Origin: Streptomyces sp. NBC_01231
GTDB lineage: Bacteria; Actinomycetota; Actinomycetes; Streptomycetales; Streptomycetaceae
Length of the DNA stretch: 64,000 nt
Direction: 5' to 3'
Assembly (NCBI GenBank): GCA_035999765.1
Contig: CP108521.1
Span: forward strand, 7,130,001-7,194,000
How positions within the stretch are numbered: the first letter of the stretch is position 1; each line of letters starts with the position of its first letter. Positions 54,599 to 62,627 of this stretch are shown here, piece after piece. A model generated the notes under the pieces. The model did not search any database. It had not been told where the DNA came from and saw only the letters and a list, made by a program, of their open reading frames with translations. The position numbers and the translations under genes are program-made.

Positions 54599-54967
54599 CG
54601 CGACCGCGAACCGACGCCCCCGCGTGATCGGGTACCGGCATCTCGTGGCTGCCGGTCGAGCCTGAGGCGTGGGCGTGGGTGCCGCTGCGGAGTCGCAGGG
54701 GCACCCACGGCGCCGGGCCGTGCGGCTTCGCGACGGCACCCGAAGCGCCGGAAGCGTCGGGTGCATGTCAGACGTGCCCAGCTCCAGCTCCCTGCGGCCC
54801 CGGTCCAGAGCGACTCGTGGGGTGTGGCACAATGGCTAGCTGTACTCGACAGCCGCACAGGAACCCTCTCGCCTCCGGCTGACGCGTCCATCGGGCACTC
54901 GGGTACCGCAACCCCACGCGGCCATCTGCCGTGCCCAACCACGTCAAAACCAGGAGAACCCACTCCC
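54599..54967. other. Terminator and rpsP upstream region
   Basis: 369 bp with no supported gene. It holds the hairpin at 54674-54709 and, after it, the presumed promoter region of the rpsP operon (a TGGCACAATGGCTAGCTGT stretch near 54830) and an AGGAGAA site before rpsP. I could not place -35 and -10 elements with confidence. Confidence 0.5.
54674..54709 (+). terminator. Terminator after the SprT-like gene
   Basis: CGTGGGTGCC (54674-54683) pairs with GGCACCCACG (54700-54709), continued by CTGCG/CGCAG across one mismatch to a GAGT loop. Confidence 0.75.
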
Positions 54968-55387
54968 GTGGCAGTCAAGATCAAGCTGAAGCGTCTGGGC
55001 AAGATCCGTTCGCCTCACTACCGCATCATCGTCGCCGACTCCCGTACCCGTCGTGACGGTCGTGCGATCGAGGAGATCGGCCTGTACCACCCGGTGCAGA
55101 ACCCCTCGCGCATGGAGGTCGACGCCGACCGCGTCGCCTACTGGCTCTCCGTCGGCGCCCAGCCGACCGAGCCCGTGCTCGCCATCCTGAAGAAGACCGG
55201 CGACTGGCAGAAGTTCAAGGGCGAGCCCGCCCCGGCTCCGCTGCTCCAGCCGGCCGAGAAGTCCGCGCGTCCGCTGTTCGAGGCTCTCGGCGGCGACGAC
55301 GAGGGTAAGGGTGAGGCGATCACCCAGAAGAAGAAGGCTGAGAAGAAGGACGAGGCTGCTGCCGAGTCCCAGCCCACCGAGGCCTGA
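54968..55387 (+). CDS. rpsP: 30S ribosomal protein S16
   Basis: 139-aa S16. The core [20 protein letters not shown] to about residue 85 is standard. The Lys/Glu/Ala-rich C-terminal extension (about 90-139, [13 protein letters not shown]) is the long actinobacterial form. GTG 54968 with AGGAGAA 9 nt upstream. First gene of the rpsP-khpA-rimM-trmD-rplS cluster, of which the KH gene is 5 nt downstream. Confidence 0.97.
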   Translation: MAVKIKLKRLGKIRSPHYRIIVADSRTRRDGRAIEEIGLYHPVQNPSRMEVDADRVAYWLSVGAQPTEPVLAILKKTGDWQKFKGEPAPAPLLQPAEKSARPLFEALGGDDEGKGEAITQKKKAEKKDEAAAESQPTEA

Positions 55388-55392
55388 GCACC

Positions 55393-55632
55393 ATGCTCGA
55401 AGAGGCGCTTGAGCACCTCGTGAAGGGCATCGTCGACAACCCTGACGACGTGCAGGTCGCCTCGCGCGACCTGCGTCGTGGGCGCGTGCTGGAAGTCCGG
55501 GTCCACCCGGACGACCTCGGCAAGGTGATCGGCCGCAACGGCCGCACCGCACGCGCCCTGCGTACCGTCGTGGGCGCCATTGGCGGCCGCGGTGTCCGTG
55601 TCGACCTCGTCGATGTGGACCACGTCCGCTGA
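55393..55632 (+). CDS. khpA: KH-domain RNA-binding protein KhpA
   Basis: 79-aa single KH domain. The GxxG loop is [13 protein letters not shown], and the N-terminal helix [17 protein letters not shown] is typical. KhpA binds RNA with its partner KhpB (Jag) and affects ribosome-related and cell-shape functions in other bacteria. ATG 55393, 5 nt after rpsP, clearly cotranscribed. Confidence 0.92.
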   Translation: MLEEALEHLVKGIVDNPDDVQVASRDLRRGRVLEVRVHPDDLGKVIGRNGRTARALRTVVGAIGGRGVRVDLVDVDHVR

Positions 55633-55714
55633 CGCGTCGCAGCACCGGCTCGGGCCGGGGAGGGCCACTGGGCCGTCCCCGGCCCGTCGTCGTAGATCAG
55701 GAGAACCAAGCACA

Positions 55715-56269
55715 GTGCAGCTGGTAGTCGCTCGCATCGGCCGTGCCCACGGCATCAAGGGCGAGGTCACCGTCGAGGTCCGCACCGACGAGCCGGAGCT
55801 GAGGCTCGGGCCCGGCGCCGTACTGCTCACGGACCCCGCCTCGAAGGGCCCGCTCACCATCGAGACCGGCCGCGTCCACAGCGGCCGTCTCCTTCTGCGT
55901 TTCGAGGGCGTGAAGGACCGCACCGGCGCCGAGGCGCTGCGCAACACCCTCCTCATCGCGGAGGTGGATCCGGAGGTGCTCCCCGAGGAGGAGGACGAGT
56001 ACTACGACCACCAGTTGATGGACCTGGACGTGGTGACGAAGGAAGGCGTTGAGGTCGGCCGTATCACCGAGATCTCGCACCTGCCCTCGCAGGATCTGTT
56101 CATCGTGGAGCGCCCGGACGGCAGCGAGGTCCTGATCCCCTTCGTCGAGGAGATCGTCACGGAGATCGACCTGGAGGAGCAGAGGGCCGTCATCGACCCC
56201 CCGCCCGGCCTGATCGACGACCAGGCCGAGGTCGCCTCCGCTCGGGACTCGTCCGGAGAGGAGTCGTAA
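55715..56269 (+). CDS. rimM: Ribosome maturation factor RimM
   Basis: 184-aa assembly factor for the 30S head, binding S19. The N-terminal RimM barrel starts [20 protein letters not shown]; the C-terminal PRC-barrel domain includes [14 protein letters not shown] and [13 protein letters not shown]. An acidic tail ends SSGEES. GTG 55715 with AGGAGAA upstream. Its stop TAA overlaps the trmD ATG (TAATG). Confidence 0.95.
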   Translation: MQLVVARIGRAHGIKGEVTVEVRTDEPELRLGPGAVLLTDPASKGPLTIETGRVHSGRLLLRFEGVKDRTGAEALRNTLLIAEVDPEVLPEEEDEYYDHQLMDLDVVTKEGVEVGRITEISHLPSQDLFIVERPDGSEVLIPFVEEIVTEIDLEEQRAVIDPPPGLIDDQAEVASARDSSGEES

Positions 56270-57102
56270 TGCGCCTCGACGTCGTCACGATCTTCCCCGA
56301 GTACCTGGAGCCTCTGAACGTCTCCCTCGTCGGCAAGGCGCGCGCGCGTGGACAGCTGAACGTGCACGTGCACGATCTGCGCGAGTGGACGTACGACCGC
56401 CACAACACGGTCGACGACACCCCGTACGGCGGCGGCCCGGGCATGGTCATGAAGACCGACCCCTGGGGCGACGCGCTGGACTCCGTCCTGGCGGACGGCT
56501 ACGAGTCGGGCTCCCACGCACCCGCCCTGATCGTCCCCACGCCCAGCGGCCGGCCCTTCACCCAGGAACTCGCCGTCGAGCTCTCCGAGCACCCCTGGCT
56601 GGTCTTCACACCCGCCCGCTACGAGGGCATCGACCGCCGCGTGATCGACGAGTACGCGACCCGGATGCCGGTCCACGAGGTGTCCATCGGCGACTATGTC
56701 CTCGCCGGTGGTGAGGCGGCCGTACTCGTCATCACGGAGGCCGTGGCGCGGCTGCTCCCCGGTGTTCTCGGCAACGCCGAGTCCCACCGAGACGACTCCT
56801 TCGCGCCCGGCGCCATGGCGGGCCTCCTGGAGGGCCCCGTCTACACCAAGCCGCCCGAGTGGCGCGGACGAGGGATACCCGACGTGCTGCTCAGCGGTCA
56901 CCACGGCAAGATCGCCCGCTGGCGACGCGACGAGGCCCTCCGGCGTACGGCGGCCCACCGGCCGGACCTCATCGAGCGCTGCGACCCCAAGACCTTCGAC
57001 AAGAAGGACCGCGAGATGCTCTCCATCCTCGGCTGGGCACCCGACCCGGCGGGGGAGCCGTCCGGCCGATTTTGGCGCAGGCCAGAAGGCGTGGAACAAT
57101 AG
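56269..57102 (+). CDS. trmD: tRNA (guanine37-N1)-methyltransferase
   Basis: 277-aa SPOUT methyltransferase making m1G37 to prevent frameshifting. [16 protein letters not shown] is the family start; the knot motifs are TPYGGGPGMVM and EVSIGDYVLAGGEAAVLV, with catalytic Asp in ESHRDDSF. The ATG overlaps rimM by one base, so it is coupled. Confidence 0.97.
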   Translation: MRLDVVTIFPEYLEPLNVSLVGKARARGQLNVHVHDLREWTYDRHNTVDDTPYGGGPGMVMKTDPWGDALDSVLADGYESGSHAPALIVPTPSGRPFTQELAVELSEHPWLVFTPARYEGIDRRVIDEYATRMPVHEVSIGDYVLAGGEAAVLVITEAVARLLPGVLGNAESHRDDSFAPGAMAGLLEGPVYTKPPEWRGRGIPDVLLSGHHGKIARWRRDEALRRTAAHRPDLIERCDPKTFDKKDREMLSILGWAPDPAGEPSGRFWRRPEGVEQ

Positions 57103-57195
57103 ACCGCTGTTGTGCGCCGTCCGGCGTGCGCCCCTGCCACAGGGGGACACGACGCCCGCCCCGACGTGGACAGCATCCTTCCGAAACCTATGTGC

Positions 57196-57219
57196 CGCTG
57201 ATGACCTGTGGCATCAGCG
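57196..57219 (+). promoter_or_regulatory. Stem-loop in the rplS leader
   Basis: Perfect 8-bp inverted repeat CGCTGATG-ACCTGTGG-CATCAGCG, ending 15 nt before the rplS ATG in the 132-bp trmD-rplS gap, in front of a weak ribosome site. A candidate autoregulatory leader for L19. Confidence 0.5.
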
Positions 57220-57234
57220 AAGAAAGCAGACGAA

Positions 57235-57585
57235 ATGTCTCACCTGCTCGACACCGTCGACACCGCGTCGCTGCGCAGCGACGTCCCGGCCTTCCGCCCG
57301 GGTGACACCGTCAACGTCCACGTCCGCGTCATCGAGGGCAACCGCTCCCGTGTGCAGCAGTTCAAGGGCGTAGTCATCCGTCGCCAGGGCGCCGGTGTCC
57401 GCGAGACCTTCACGGTCCGCAAGGTCTCCTTCTCCGTCGGCGTCGAGCGCACCTTCCCGGTGCACACCCCGATCGTCGAGAAGATCGAGCTCGTCACCCG
57501 TGGTGACGTGCGTCGCGCCAAGCTCTACTACCTGCGCGAGCTGCGCGGCAAGGCCGCGAAGATCAAGGAGAAGCGCGAGAACTGA
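57235..57585 (+). CDS. rplS: 50S ribosomal protein L19
   Basis: 116-aa L19 of the large subunit, at the 30S interface. [26 protein letters not shown], the conserved [15 protein letters not shown] and the basic end [14 protein letters not shown] are intact. ATG 57235 is used; GTG 57208 in frame is not family-like. A perfect stem-loop just upstream could control translation. Confidence 0.97.
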   Translation: MSHLLDTVDTASLRSDVPAFRPGDTVNVHVRVIEGNRSRVQQFKGVVIRRQGAGVRETFTVRKVSFSVGVERTFPVHTPIVEKIELVTRGDVRRAKLYYLRELRGKAAKIKEKREN

Positions 57586-57630
57586 TCTCGCGCGGGAGTC
57601 CACAGAAGGGCCGGATAGCATCTGGCCTCG

Positions 57631-58374
57631 ATGGACACCGAAGCACAGCCGACGGAGCGCGACCGCTCCTCCCGCCCTTGTGATGCCGAGGAGATCTCGG
57701 ACACAGGAGGGCCGGAGGACCGGTCGCGTTTCGCGTTGGTGCCGCGAGCCGCAGCATGGCTGCCCGGCGGGCGGATCACCCTGACCCTGCTGCTCTGTCT
57801 GCTGTTCCTGCTGCTGCTCAGCAACTTCGTCGTGCAGCCCTTCCAGATTCCCAGCGGATCCATGGAAAACGGATTGAGGATCGGGGACCGCGTTCTCGTA
57901 AATAAGTTGGCGTACCGTTTCGGTGCCGAGCCGCGGCGCGGCGATGTCGTCGTGTTCGACGGAACCGGGTACTTCGGGGACGCCGACTACGTCAAACGCG
58001 TTGTCGGGGTGGGGGGAGACCACGTGGTCTGCTGTGACAAGGAGGGATGGATCGAGGTGAACGGTCGCTCCGTCGACGAGACGACGTTCCTCTACCCCGG
58101 TGACAGCCCCTCCACGGTCCCCTTCGACGTGGTGGTGCCCCGCAGCGCTCTCTTCGTCCTCGGCGACCATCGCAGCCGCTCCAGCGACTCCCGCGACCAC
58201 CTCGGCTCCCCGGGCGGCGGGATGATCCCCGTCGACGACGTCATCGGCCGGGCCGACTGGATCCTGTGGCCCGCCGGCCACTTCACCCGACTGGACCGGC
58301 CCGGCTCCTACGCGCGTGTGCCCGCCGTCGAAGGGGCGAGCGAGCCGACCACCAGGGCGGGCGCCCATGGGTAA
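57631..58374 (+). CDS. sipW: Type I signal peptidase SipW
   Basis: 247-aa leader peptidase, first of four. A cytosolic N-terminus (1-47) precedes one transmembrane helix (about 48-65, TLTLLLCLLFLLLLS). The catalytic Ser is in IPSGSMENGLRIGD, the Lys in DYVKRVVGVGGD, and box E is GDHRSRSSDSRDH. No C-terminal membrane helix is present, as in S. lividans SipW. ATG 57631 has no ribosome site; TAGCAT (57616-57621) ends 9 nt upstream, so a leaderless start from an internal promoter after rplS is possible. Its end overlaps sipX by 8 nt. Confidence 0.94.
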   Translation: MDTEAQPTERDRSSRPCDAEEISDTGGPEDRSRFALVPRAAAWLPGGRITLTLLLCLLFLLLLSNFVVQPFQIPSGSMENGLRIGDRVLVNKLAYRFGAEPRRGDVVVFDGTGYFGDADYVKRVVGVGGDHVVCCDKEGWIEVNGRSVDETTFLYPGDSPSTVPFDVVVPRSALFVLGDHRSRSSDSRDHLGSPGGGMIPVDDVIGRADWILWPAGHFTRLDRPGSYARVPAVEGASEPTTRAGAHG

Positions 58375-59464
58375 CCGGGGCAAACCGCGCGGCGCCTCGA
58401 CGAGCGCGGCCGCCAACCTGCTGCCCACCGGCTCCCGGCGCTCGTCCGCCGGCCCCGCGGACGGACGCAGCCGGGCCGATCGACGCAAGCTCCAGCGCAA
58501 GGTCAAGCGGCGCCGCAGGCGCTCGGCCATCAAGGAGATCCCGCTCCTCGTCGGCGTCGCCGTCCTCATAGCCCTCGTCCTGAAGACGTTCCTCGTCCAG
58601 GCGTTCGTGATCCCGTCGGGCTCCATGGAGCAGACGATCCAGATCGGCGACCGGGTCCTGGTCGACAAGTTCACCCCGTGGTTCGGCTCCAAGCCCGAGC
58701 GCGGGGACGTCGTCGTCTTCAAGGACCCCGGGGGCTGGCTCCAGGGCGAGCAGCCGACCACCAAGAAGGACGACCCCATCGTCGTCAAGCAGGTCAAGGA
58801 GGGGCTCACCTTCATCGGCCTGCTGCCGTCCGACGACGAGAAGGACCTGATCAAGCGGGTCGTCGGCGTCGGCGGAGACAAGGTCAAGTGCTGCGACGCG
58901 CAGGGGCGAGTCACCGTCAACGGCGTTCCCTTGACCGAGACCTACCTGTATCCCGGCAACGCCCCGTCCTCGACCCAGTTCGACATCACCGTCCCGCCGG
59001 GGCGGCTGTGGGTGATGGGTGATCACCGGGCCAACTCCGCGGACTCCCGCGCGCACCAGGACACCGACTACGGGGGCACGGTCTCCGAGAACTCGGTGGT
59101 GGGCCGGGCCATGGTCATCGCCTGGCCCTTCGGTCACATGACCAAGCTGAAGGAGCCGGAAACCTACTCTTCCGTGTCCGACTCGGCAGTCGGGTCGACC
59201 GCTGCCGCTCCGCCGTCGCTTAGGGTTGCACCCGACGATCCGAACAGATCGGTCCAACTCCCGAGCCCTGCGGAACTCCCGCTCGTTATGGGAGTGGTGG
59301 GCCTGCGCCGTGTATGGGGCAGGCGGCAGCGGCGCAGAGTAAGGAGTTGGCGTGGGGGATGTGGCGGTTGGCGCACGGTCCGGGCACGACGGCGAGGAGC
59401 ACCGCGGACGCCCCGCGGAGACAGCCGTCCCGGCCGCGGACAGCGCCGTGACCTCCGGGAGTGA
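58367..59464 (+). CDS. sipX: Type I signal peptidase SipX with aberrant C-terminal extension
   Basis: 365-aa leader peptidase. A basic N-terminus (KVKRRRRRSAIK) is followed by a transmembrane helix (about 58-74), catalytic Ser in IPSGSMEQTIQIGD, Lys in DLIKRVVGVGGD and box E GDHRANSADSRAHQD. After the C-terminal hydrophobic stretch (ELPLVMGVVGL) the frame does not stop but continues 113 nt into sipY, giving an Arg-rich tail (about residues 328-365) that reads like an out-of-frame translation of sipY. S. lividans SipX is about 320 aa. A recent indel near the 3' end, or loss of the stop, is likely. Confidence 0.9.
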   Translation: MGNRGKPRGASTSAAANLLPTGSRRSSAGPADGRSRADRRKLQRKVKRRRRRSAIKEIPLLVGVAVLIALVLKTFLVQAFVIPSGSMEQTIQIGDRVLVDKFTPWFGSKPERGDVVVFKDPGGWLQGEQPTTKKDDPIVVKQVKEGLTFIGLLPSDDEKDLIKRVVGVGGDKVKCCDAQGRVTVNGVPLTETYLYPGNAPSSTQFDITVPPGRLWVMGDHRANSADSRAHQDTDYGGTVSENSVVGRAMVIAWPFGHMTKLKEPETYSSVSDSAVGSTAAAPPSLRVAPDDPNRSVQLPSPAELPLVMGVVGLRRVWGRRQRRRVRSWRGGCGGWRTVRARRRGAPRTPRGDSRPGRGQRRDLRE

Positions 59465-60332
59465 CTCCGGGGCTGCCGAGGACGGCGGGGCGACCGAACA
59501 GACCGGGACGGGCGGACGGGGGTCCGGTGACTCGGCTCCCGCGCAGAGGAAGCAGCGCTCCTTCTGGAAGGAGCTGCCCATCCTGATCGGTATCGCGCTC
59601 GTACTCGCGCTGCTGATCAAGACGTTCCTGGTGCAGGCGTTCTCGATCCCGTCGGACTCGATGCAGAACACCCTCCAGCAGGGCGACCGGGTCCTGGTCG
59701 ACAAGCTCACCCCGTGGTTCGGCTCCGAGCCCGAGCGCGGTGAGGTCGTGGTGTTCCACGACCCCGACAACTGGCTGGCGGGCGAGCCGACGACCGACCC
59801 GAACGCGGTGCAGACGTTCCTCAGCTGGATCGGCCTGATGCCGTCCGCCGAGGAGAAGGACCTGATCAAGCGCGTCGTCGGCGTCGGAGGCGACACCATC
59901 TCCTGTAAGAACTCCGGTCCGCTGACGGTCAACGGCAAGGCGCTGAACGAGACGTCGTACGTCTACCCCGGCAACACGCCGTGCAGTGTCGACGACCAGG
60001 GCGGCCAGTTCACCGTGAAGGTGCCCAAGGGCTACATCTGGGTGATGGGCGACCACCGGCAGAATTCGCGTGACTCGCGCTACAACCAGAGCGACAAGCA
60101 CAAGGGCATGGTGCCGGTGGACGAGGTCGTCGGACGGGCCGTCGTGAAGGCCTGGCCGATCAACCGCTGGGGCACCCTGCCGGTCCCGGACACCTTCGAC
60201 CAGAGCGGCCTGAACGCCCAGTCGTCGGCCTCCACGGCGCTCACGGTCGCCCCCAACGGGATCGCGCTCGTCGGAGTCGTACCCGTGGCCCTGTGGCGGC
60301 GCAGGAAGACCAAGGCCGCCGAGACCCGCTGA
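59352..60332 (+). CDS. sipY: Type I signal peptidase SipY
   Basis: 326-aa leader peptidase, the most important of the four in S. lividans. An acidic/Gly-Ser N-terminus (1-62) precedes one transmembrane helix (about 75-93). Ser is in IPSDSMQNTLQQGD, Lys in DLIKRVVGVGGD, box E GDHRQNSRDSRYNQ, and a C-terminal transmembrane helix ends in RRRKTKAAETR. GTG 59352 with AAGGAG 5 nt upstream is convincing, so the overlap with the sipX tail is real at the DNA level. Confidence 0.94.
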   Translation: MGDVAVGARSGHDGEEHRGRPAETAVPAADSAVTSGSDSGAAEDGGATEQTGTGGRGSGDSAPAQRKQRSFWKELPILIGIALVLALLIKTFLVQAFSIPSDSMQNTLQQGDRVLVDKLTPWFGSEPERGEVVVFHDPDNWLAGEPTTDPNAVQTFLSWIGLMPSAEEKDLIKRVVGVGGDTISCKNSGPLTVNGKALNETSYVYPGNTPCSVDDQGGQFTVKVPKGYIWVMGDHRQNSRDSRYNQSDKHKGMVPVDEVVGRAVVKAWPINRWGTLPVPDTFDQSGLNAQSSASTALTVAPNGIALVGVVPVALWRRRKTKAAETR

Positions 60333-60432
60333 AGCAGGTGGTGGACCGTGGGCGGTAGGACATGACTTTCCCGTCGTACGGTCAAGGCTCTTCAAACCCT
60401 CGGGCCGTGGTGACCTTGGTCGGGCCGCAGGG

Positions 60433-60462
60433 CTGACCGGGTCAGGTACCGCCGGGTAGGGT
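60433..60462 (+). promoter_or_regulatory. Candidate sipZ promoter
   Basis: CTGACC (60433-60438), 18-bp spacer, TAGGGT (60457-60462); the ATG of sipZ is at 60471, 9 nt later, so the message would be leaderless or nearly so. This fits reports that sipZ starts a separate operon from sipWXY in S. lividans. Confidence 0.5.
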
Positions 60463-60470
60463 GCGGACCC

Positions 60471-61241
60471 ATGGGTGGCGAGAGCACGACGCGTACGGCC
60501 CCGCGCAGCGGCGGCACAGGAACGGGCCCGGTGGGCAGCCGGACCGGACAGCGACTGTCCGGAGTGGCCGTCGCACTGGGCCTTGTGCTGTTCCTGGCGG
60601 GATTCGGCTGGGGAGTGGTGGTCTACCGGCCGTACACCGTGCCCACCAGCTCGATGACGCCGACGATCAACGCCGGTAACCGGGTCCTGGCCGAGCGGGT
60701 CGACGGCGGCGAGATACGCCGTGGCGACGTCGTCGTCTTCAAGGACACGTCCTGGGTGACCAACGCCCTGGTGGTCAAGCGAGTGGTCGCCGTCGGCGGG
60801 GACACGGTGTCCTGCTGCACCGACGGCAGGCTGACCGTCAACGGCAAGAAGATCGAGGAGCCGTACCTGCCGGCGGGCAGTGTCGCAGAGAGCACGAACT
60901 TCCCGGAGGTGACCGTGCCGAAGGGCCGGCTCTTCCTCCTCGGTGACGAGCGCGAGGGCTCCCTGGACTCGACGGCCCACCTCACGGACGCCGCCCAGGG
61001 CACGGTGTCGCAGAACGCCGTGACCGCCCGTGTGGACGCCGTCGTGTGGCCCATGGACGGCATGCTGGAGCGGCCCACCGGCTTCGAGACGCTCGGCGCG
61101 CTCTCCGCACCGGGCCCGCTGCGCACGATCCTCGTCCTGATCGTCGTCGGCGGAGTGCTCGTCCTCGGCGGTGGCGCGTACGGCCCGATCGCCAAGCGAA
61201 CGGGCGGCCGCTCCCGGACGGAGCCGGCCGGTGCCCGCTGA
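60471..61241 (+). CDS. sipZ: Type I signal peptidase SipZ
   Basis: 256-aa leader peptidase with two membrane segments (about 28-46 and 214-236). The catalytic Ser is in VPTSSMTPTINAGN, the Lys in LVVKRVVAVGGD and box E is GDEREGSLDST, where the usual GDHR reads GDER. Clearly more diverged than W, X and Y. ATG 60471; probably leaderless from the promoter at 60433-60462. Its stop overlaps the NUDIX gene by 11 nt, so it heads a sipZ-NUDIX unit. Confidence 0.93.
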   Translation: MGGESTTRTAPRSGGTGTGPVGSRTGQRLSGVAVALGLVLFLAGFGWGVVVYRPYTVPTSSMTPTINAGNRVLAERVDGGEIRRGDVVVFKDTSWVTNALVVKRVVAVGGDTVSCCTDGRLTVNGKKIEEPYLPAGSVAESTNFPEVTVPKGRLFLLGDEREGSLDSTAHLTDAAQGTVSQNAVTARVDAVVWPMDGMLERPTGFETLGALSAPGPLRTILVLIVVGGVLVLGGGAYGPIAKRTGGRSRTEPAGAR

Positions 61242-61761
61242 GGCGGCGGACGGCGCATTCCACGAGGTCGCGCACTCGGGCGGACTGCGCAAGGTGGCCC
61301 GGGTGGTGCTGCTCGACCCGAGCGACCGCATCCTGCTCCTGCACGGCCACGAGCCGGACGATCCGGCCGACGACTGGTGGTTCACCCCGGGCGGCGGCCT
61401 GGAGGGCGAGGAGACTCGTGAGGAGGCCGCGCTCCGGGAACTCGCCGAGGAGACCGGCATCACCGAGGTCGAACTCGGCCCGGTGCTGTGGCGGCGGATG
61501 TGCTCCTTCCCGTTCGCGGGCCGACGCTGGGACCAGGACGAGTGGTACTACCTGGCCCGCACCACCCAGACGACCACCCGGGCGGCGGCCCTGACCGAGC
61601 TGGAGCGGCGCAGCGTCGTCGGAGCGCGCTGGTGGACGTGTCGGGAACTGAGCCAGGCACATGAGACGGTGTATCCGACCAGACTCGCCGAGCTGCTCCA
61701 GAGGCTGCTCGACGAAGGTCCCCCGGCCGGGCCCGTGACCCTGGACACCGAAATCGCCTAG
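61231..61761 (+). CDS. NUDIX hydrolase
   Basis: 176-aa pyrophosphohydrolase. The complete NUDIX box runs from GGGLEGEETREEAALRELAE to EETGI, with G and E ligands at the canonical spacing. The substrate (a nucleoside diphosphate linked to X) is unknown. GTG 61231 (VPAEAADGAFHEV) overlaps the sipZ end. The same order sipZ-NUDIX occurs in other Streptomyces. Confidence 0.92.
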   Translation: MPAEAADGAFHEVAHSGGLRKVARVVLLDPSDRILLLHGHEPDDPADDWWFTPGGGLEGEETREEAALRELAEETGITEVELGPVLWRRMCSFPFAGRRWDQDEWYYLARTTQTTTRAAALTELERRSVVGARWWTCRELSQAHETVYPTRLAELLQRLLDEGPPAGPVTLDTEIA

Positions 61762-61817
61762 GGGCTCGCGGGACTGGCGCACAATGGTGGGATCGCACGG
61801 CTGAAGGGGAACATGCC

Positions 61818-62126
61818 ATGAGCGCCGAGGACCTCGAGAAGTACGAGACCGAGATGGAGCTCAAGCTCTACCGGGAGTACCGCGATGTCGTCGGTCTGTT
61901 CAAATACGTGATCGAGACCGAGCGGCGCTTCTACCTCACCAACGACTACGAGATGCAGGTGCACTCGGTTCAGGGAGAGGTGTTCTTCGAAGTGTCCATG
62001 GCTGACGCCTGGGTGTGGGACATGTACCGGCCGGCGCGCTTCGTGAAGCAGGTCCGTGTCCTCACGTTCAAGGACGTGAACATTGAGGAACTGAACAAGA
62101 GCGATCTGGAGCTGCCGGGCGGGTGA
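61818..62126 (+). CDS. DUF2469 family protein
   Basis: 102-aa small acidic actinobacterial protein MSAEDLEKYETEMELKLYREYRDVV, with conserved YVIETERRFYLTNDYEMQVH and FFEVSMADAWVWDMYRP. It has no known function but is nearly universal in Actinobacteria between signal peptidase/rnhB and yraN. ATG 61818 with GAAGGGGAA upstream. Confidence 0.95.
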   Translation: MSAEDLEKYETEMELKLYREYRDVVGLFKYVIETERRFYLTNDYEMQVHSVQGEVFFEVSMADAWVWDMYRPARFVKQVRVLTFKDVNIEELNKSDLELPGG

Positions 62127-62233
62127 TCGTCCCCCGTGGGGGTGGTGACGTTTTCCACAACCGGTGAGTAACCCACCAAGATCAACTCGCCGGGTCCGTG
62201 TGCGTGACGGTTGGTGCCGGAGGTGGTGCCGAC

Positions 62234-62626
62234 ATGAACACGCATCAGGCACGCGGTAACACGCATCAGGCACGCAGTGCACTCGGCAGGTACGGCGAGA
62301 CGCTGGCCGCGCGGCTGCTGGTGGCGGCCGGGATGACGGTCCTGCAGCGCAACTGGCGCTGCGGCAGGACCGGCGAGATCGACATCGTGGCGCGGGACGG
62401 CGACGTCCTGGTCGTCTGCGAGGTCAAGACGCGGCGGGCAGGGCTCTTCGAGCATCCGATGTCCGCGGTGACACCCGACAAGGCGGAGCGGCTGCGCGGC
62501 CTCGCGGAACGCTGGATCCACGCCCACGGAGGAGCGCCGCCCGGAGGCGTCCGTATCGACCTGGTGGGCGTCGTCCTGCCCAGCCGTGGCGCACCCGTCG
62601 TCGAGCACGTCCGGGGGGTGGCCTGA
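62234..62626 (+). CDS. yraN: UPF0102 (YraN) family protein
   Basis: 130-aa YraN-type protein with an endonuclease-like fold: [38 protein letters not shown] (the D-x(n)-E-x-K nuclease-like motif) and [15 protein letters not shown]. Exact activity is unproven. The N-terminus carries a duplicated [14 protein letters not shown] unit from an 18-bp tandem repeat. ATG 62234. The comM ATG follows 1 nt after its stop. Confidence 0.92.
   Translation: MNTHQARGNTHQARSALGRYGETLAARLLVAAGMTVLQRNWRCGRTGEIDIVARDGDVLVVCEVKTRRAGLFEHPMSAVTPDKAERLRGLAERWIHAHGGAPPGGVRIDLVGVVLPSRGAPVVEHVRGVA
62237..62275. repeat. Tandem 18-bp repeat at the 5' end of yraN
   Basis: AACACGCATCAGGCACGC at 62237-62254 is repeated exactly at 62258-62275 (period 21 bp), encoding NTHQAR twice. 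It is probably a recent duplication. Confidence 0.85.
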
Positions 62627-62627
62627 G

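Noticed and set aside
62150..62300. CRISPR-like direct repeat near yraN
   Set aside because: Only two copies, no unique spacers, in-frame within the coding sequence.
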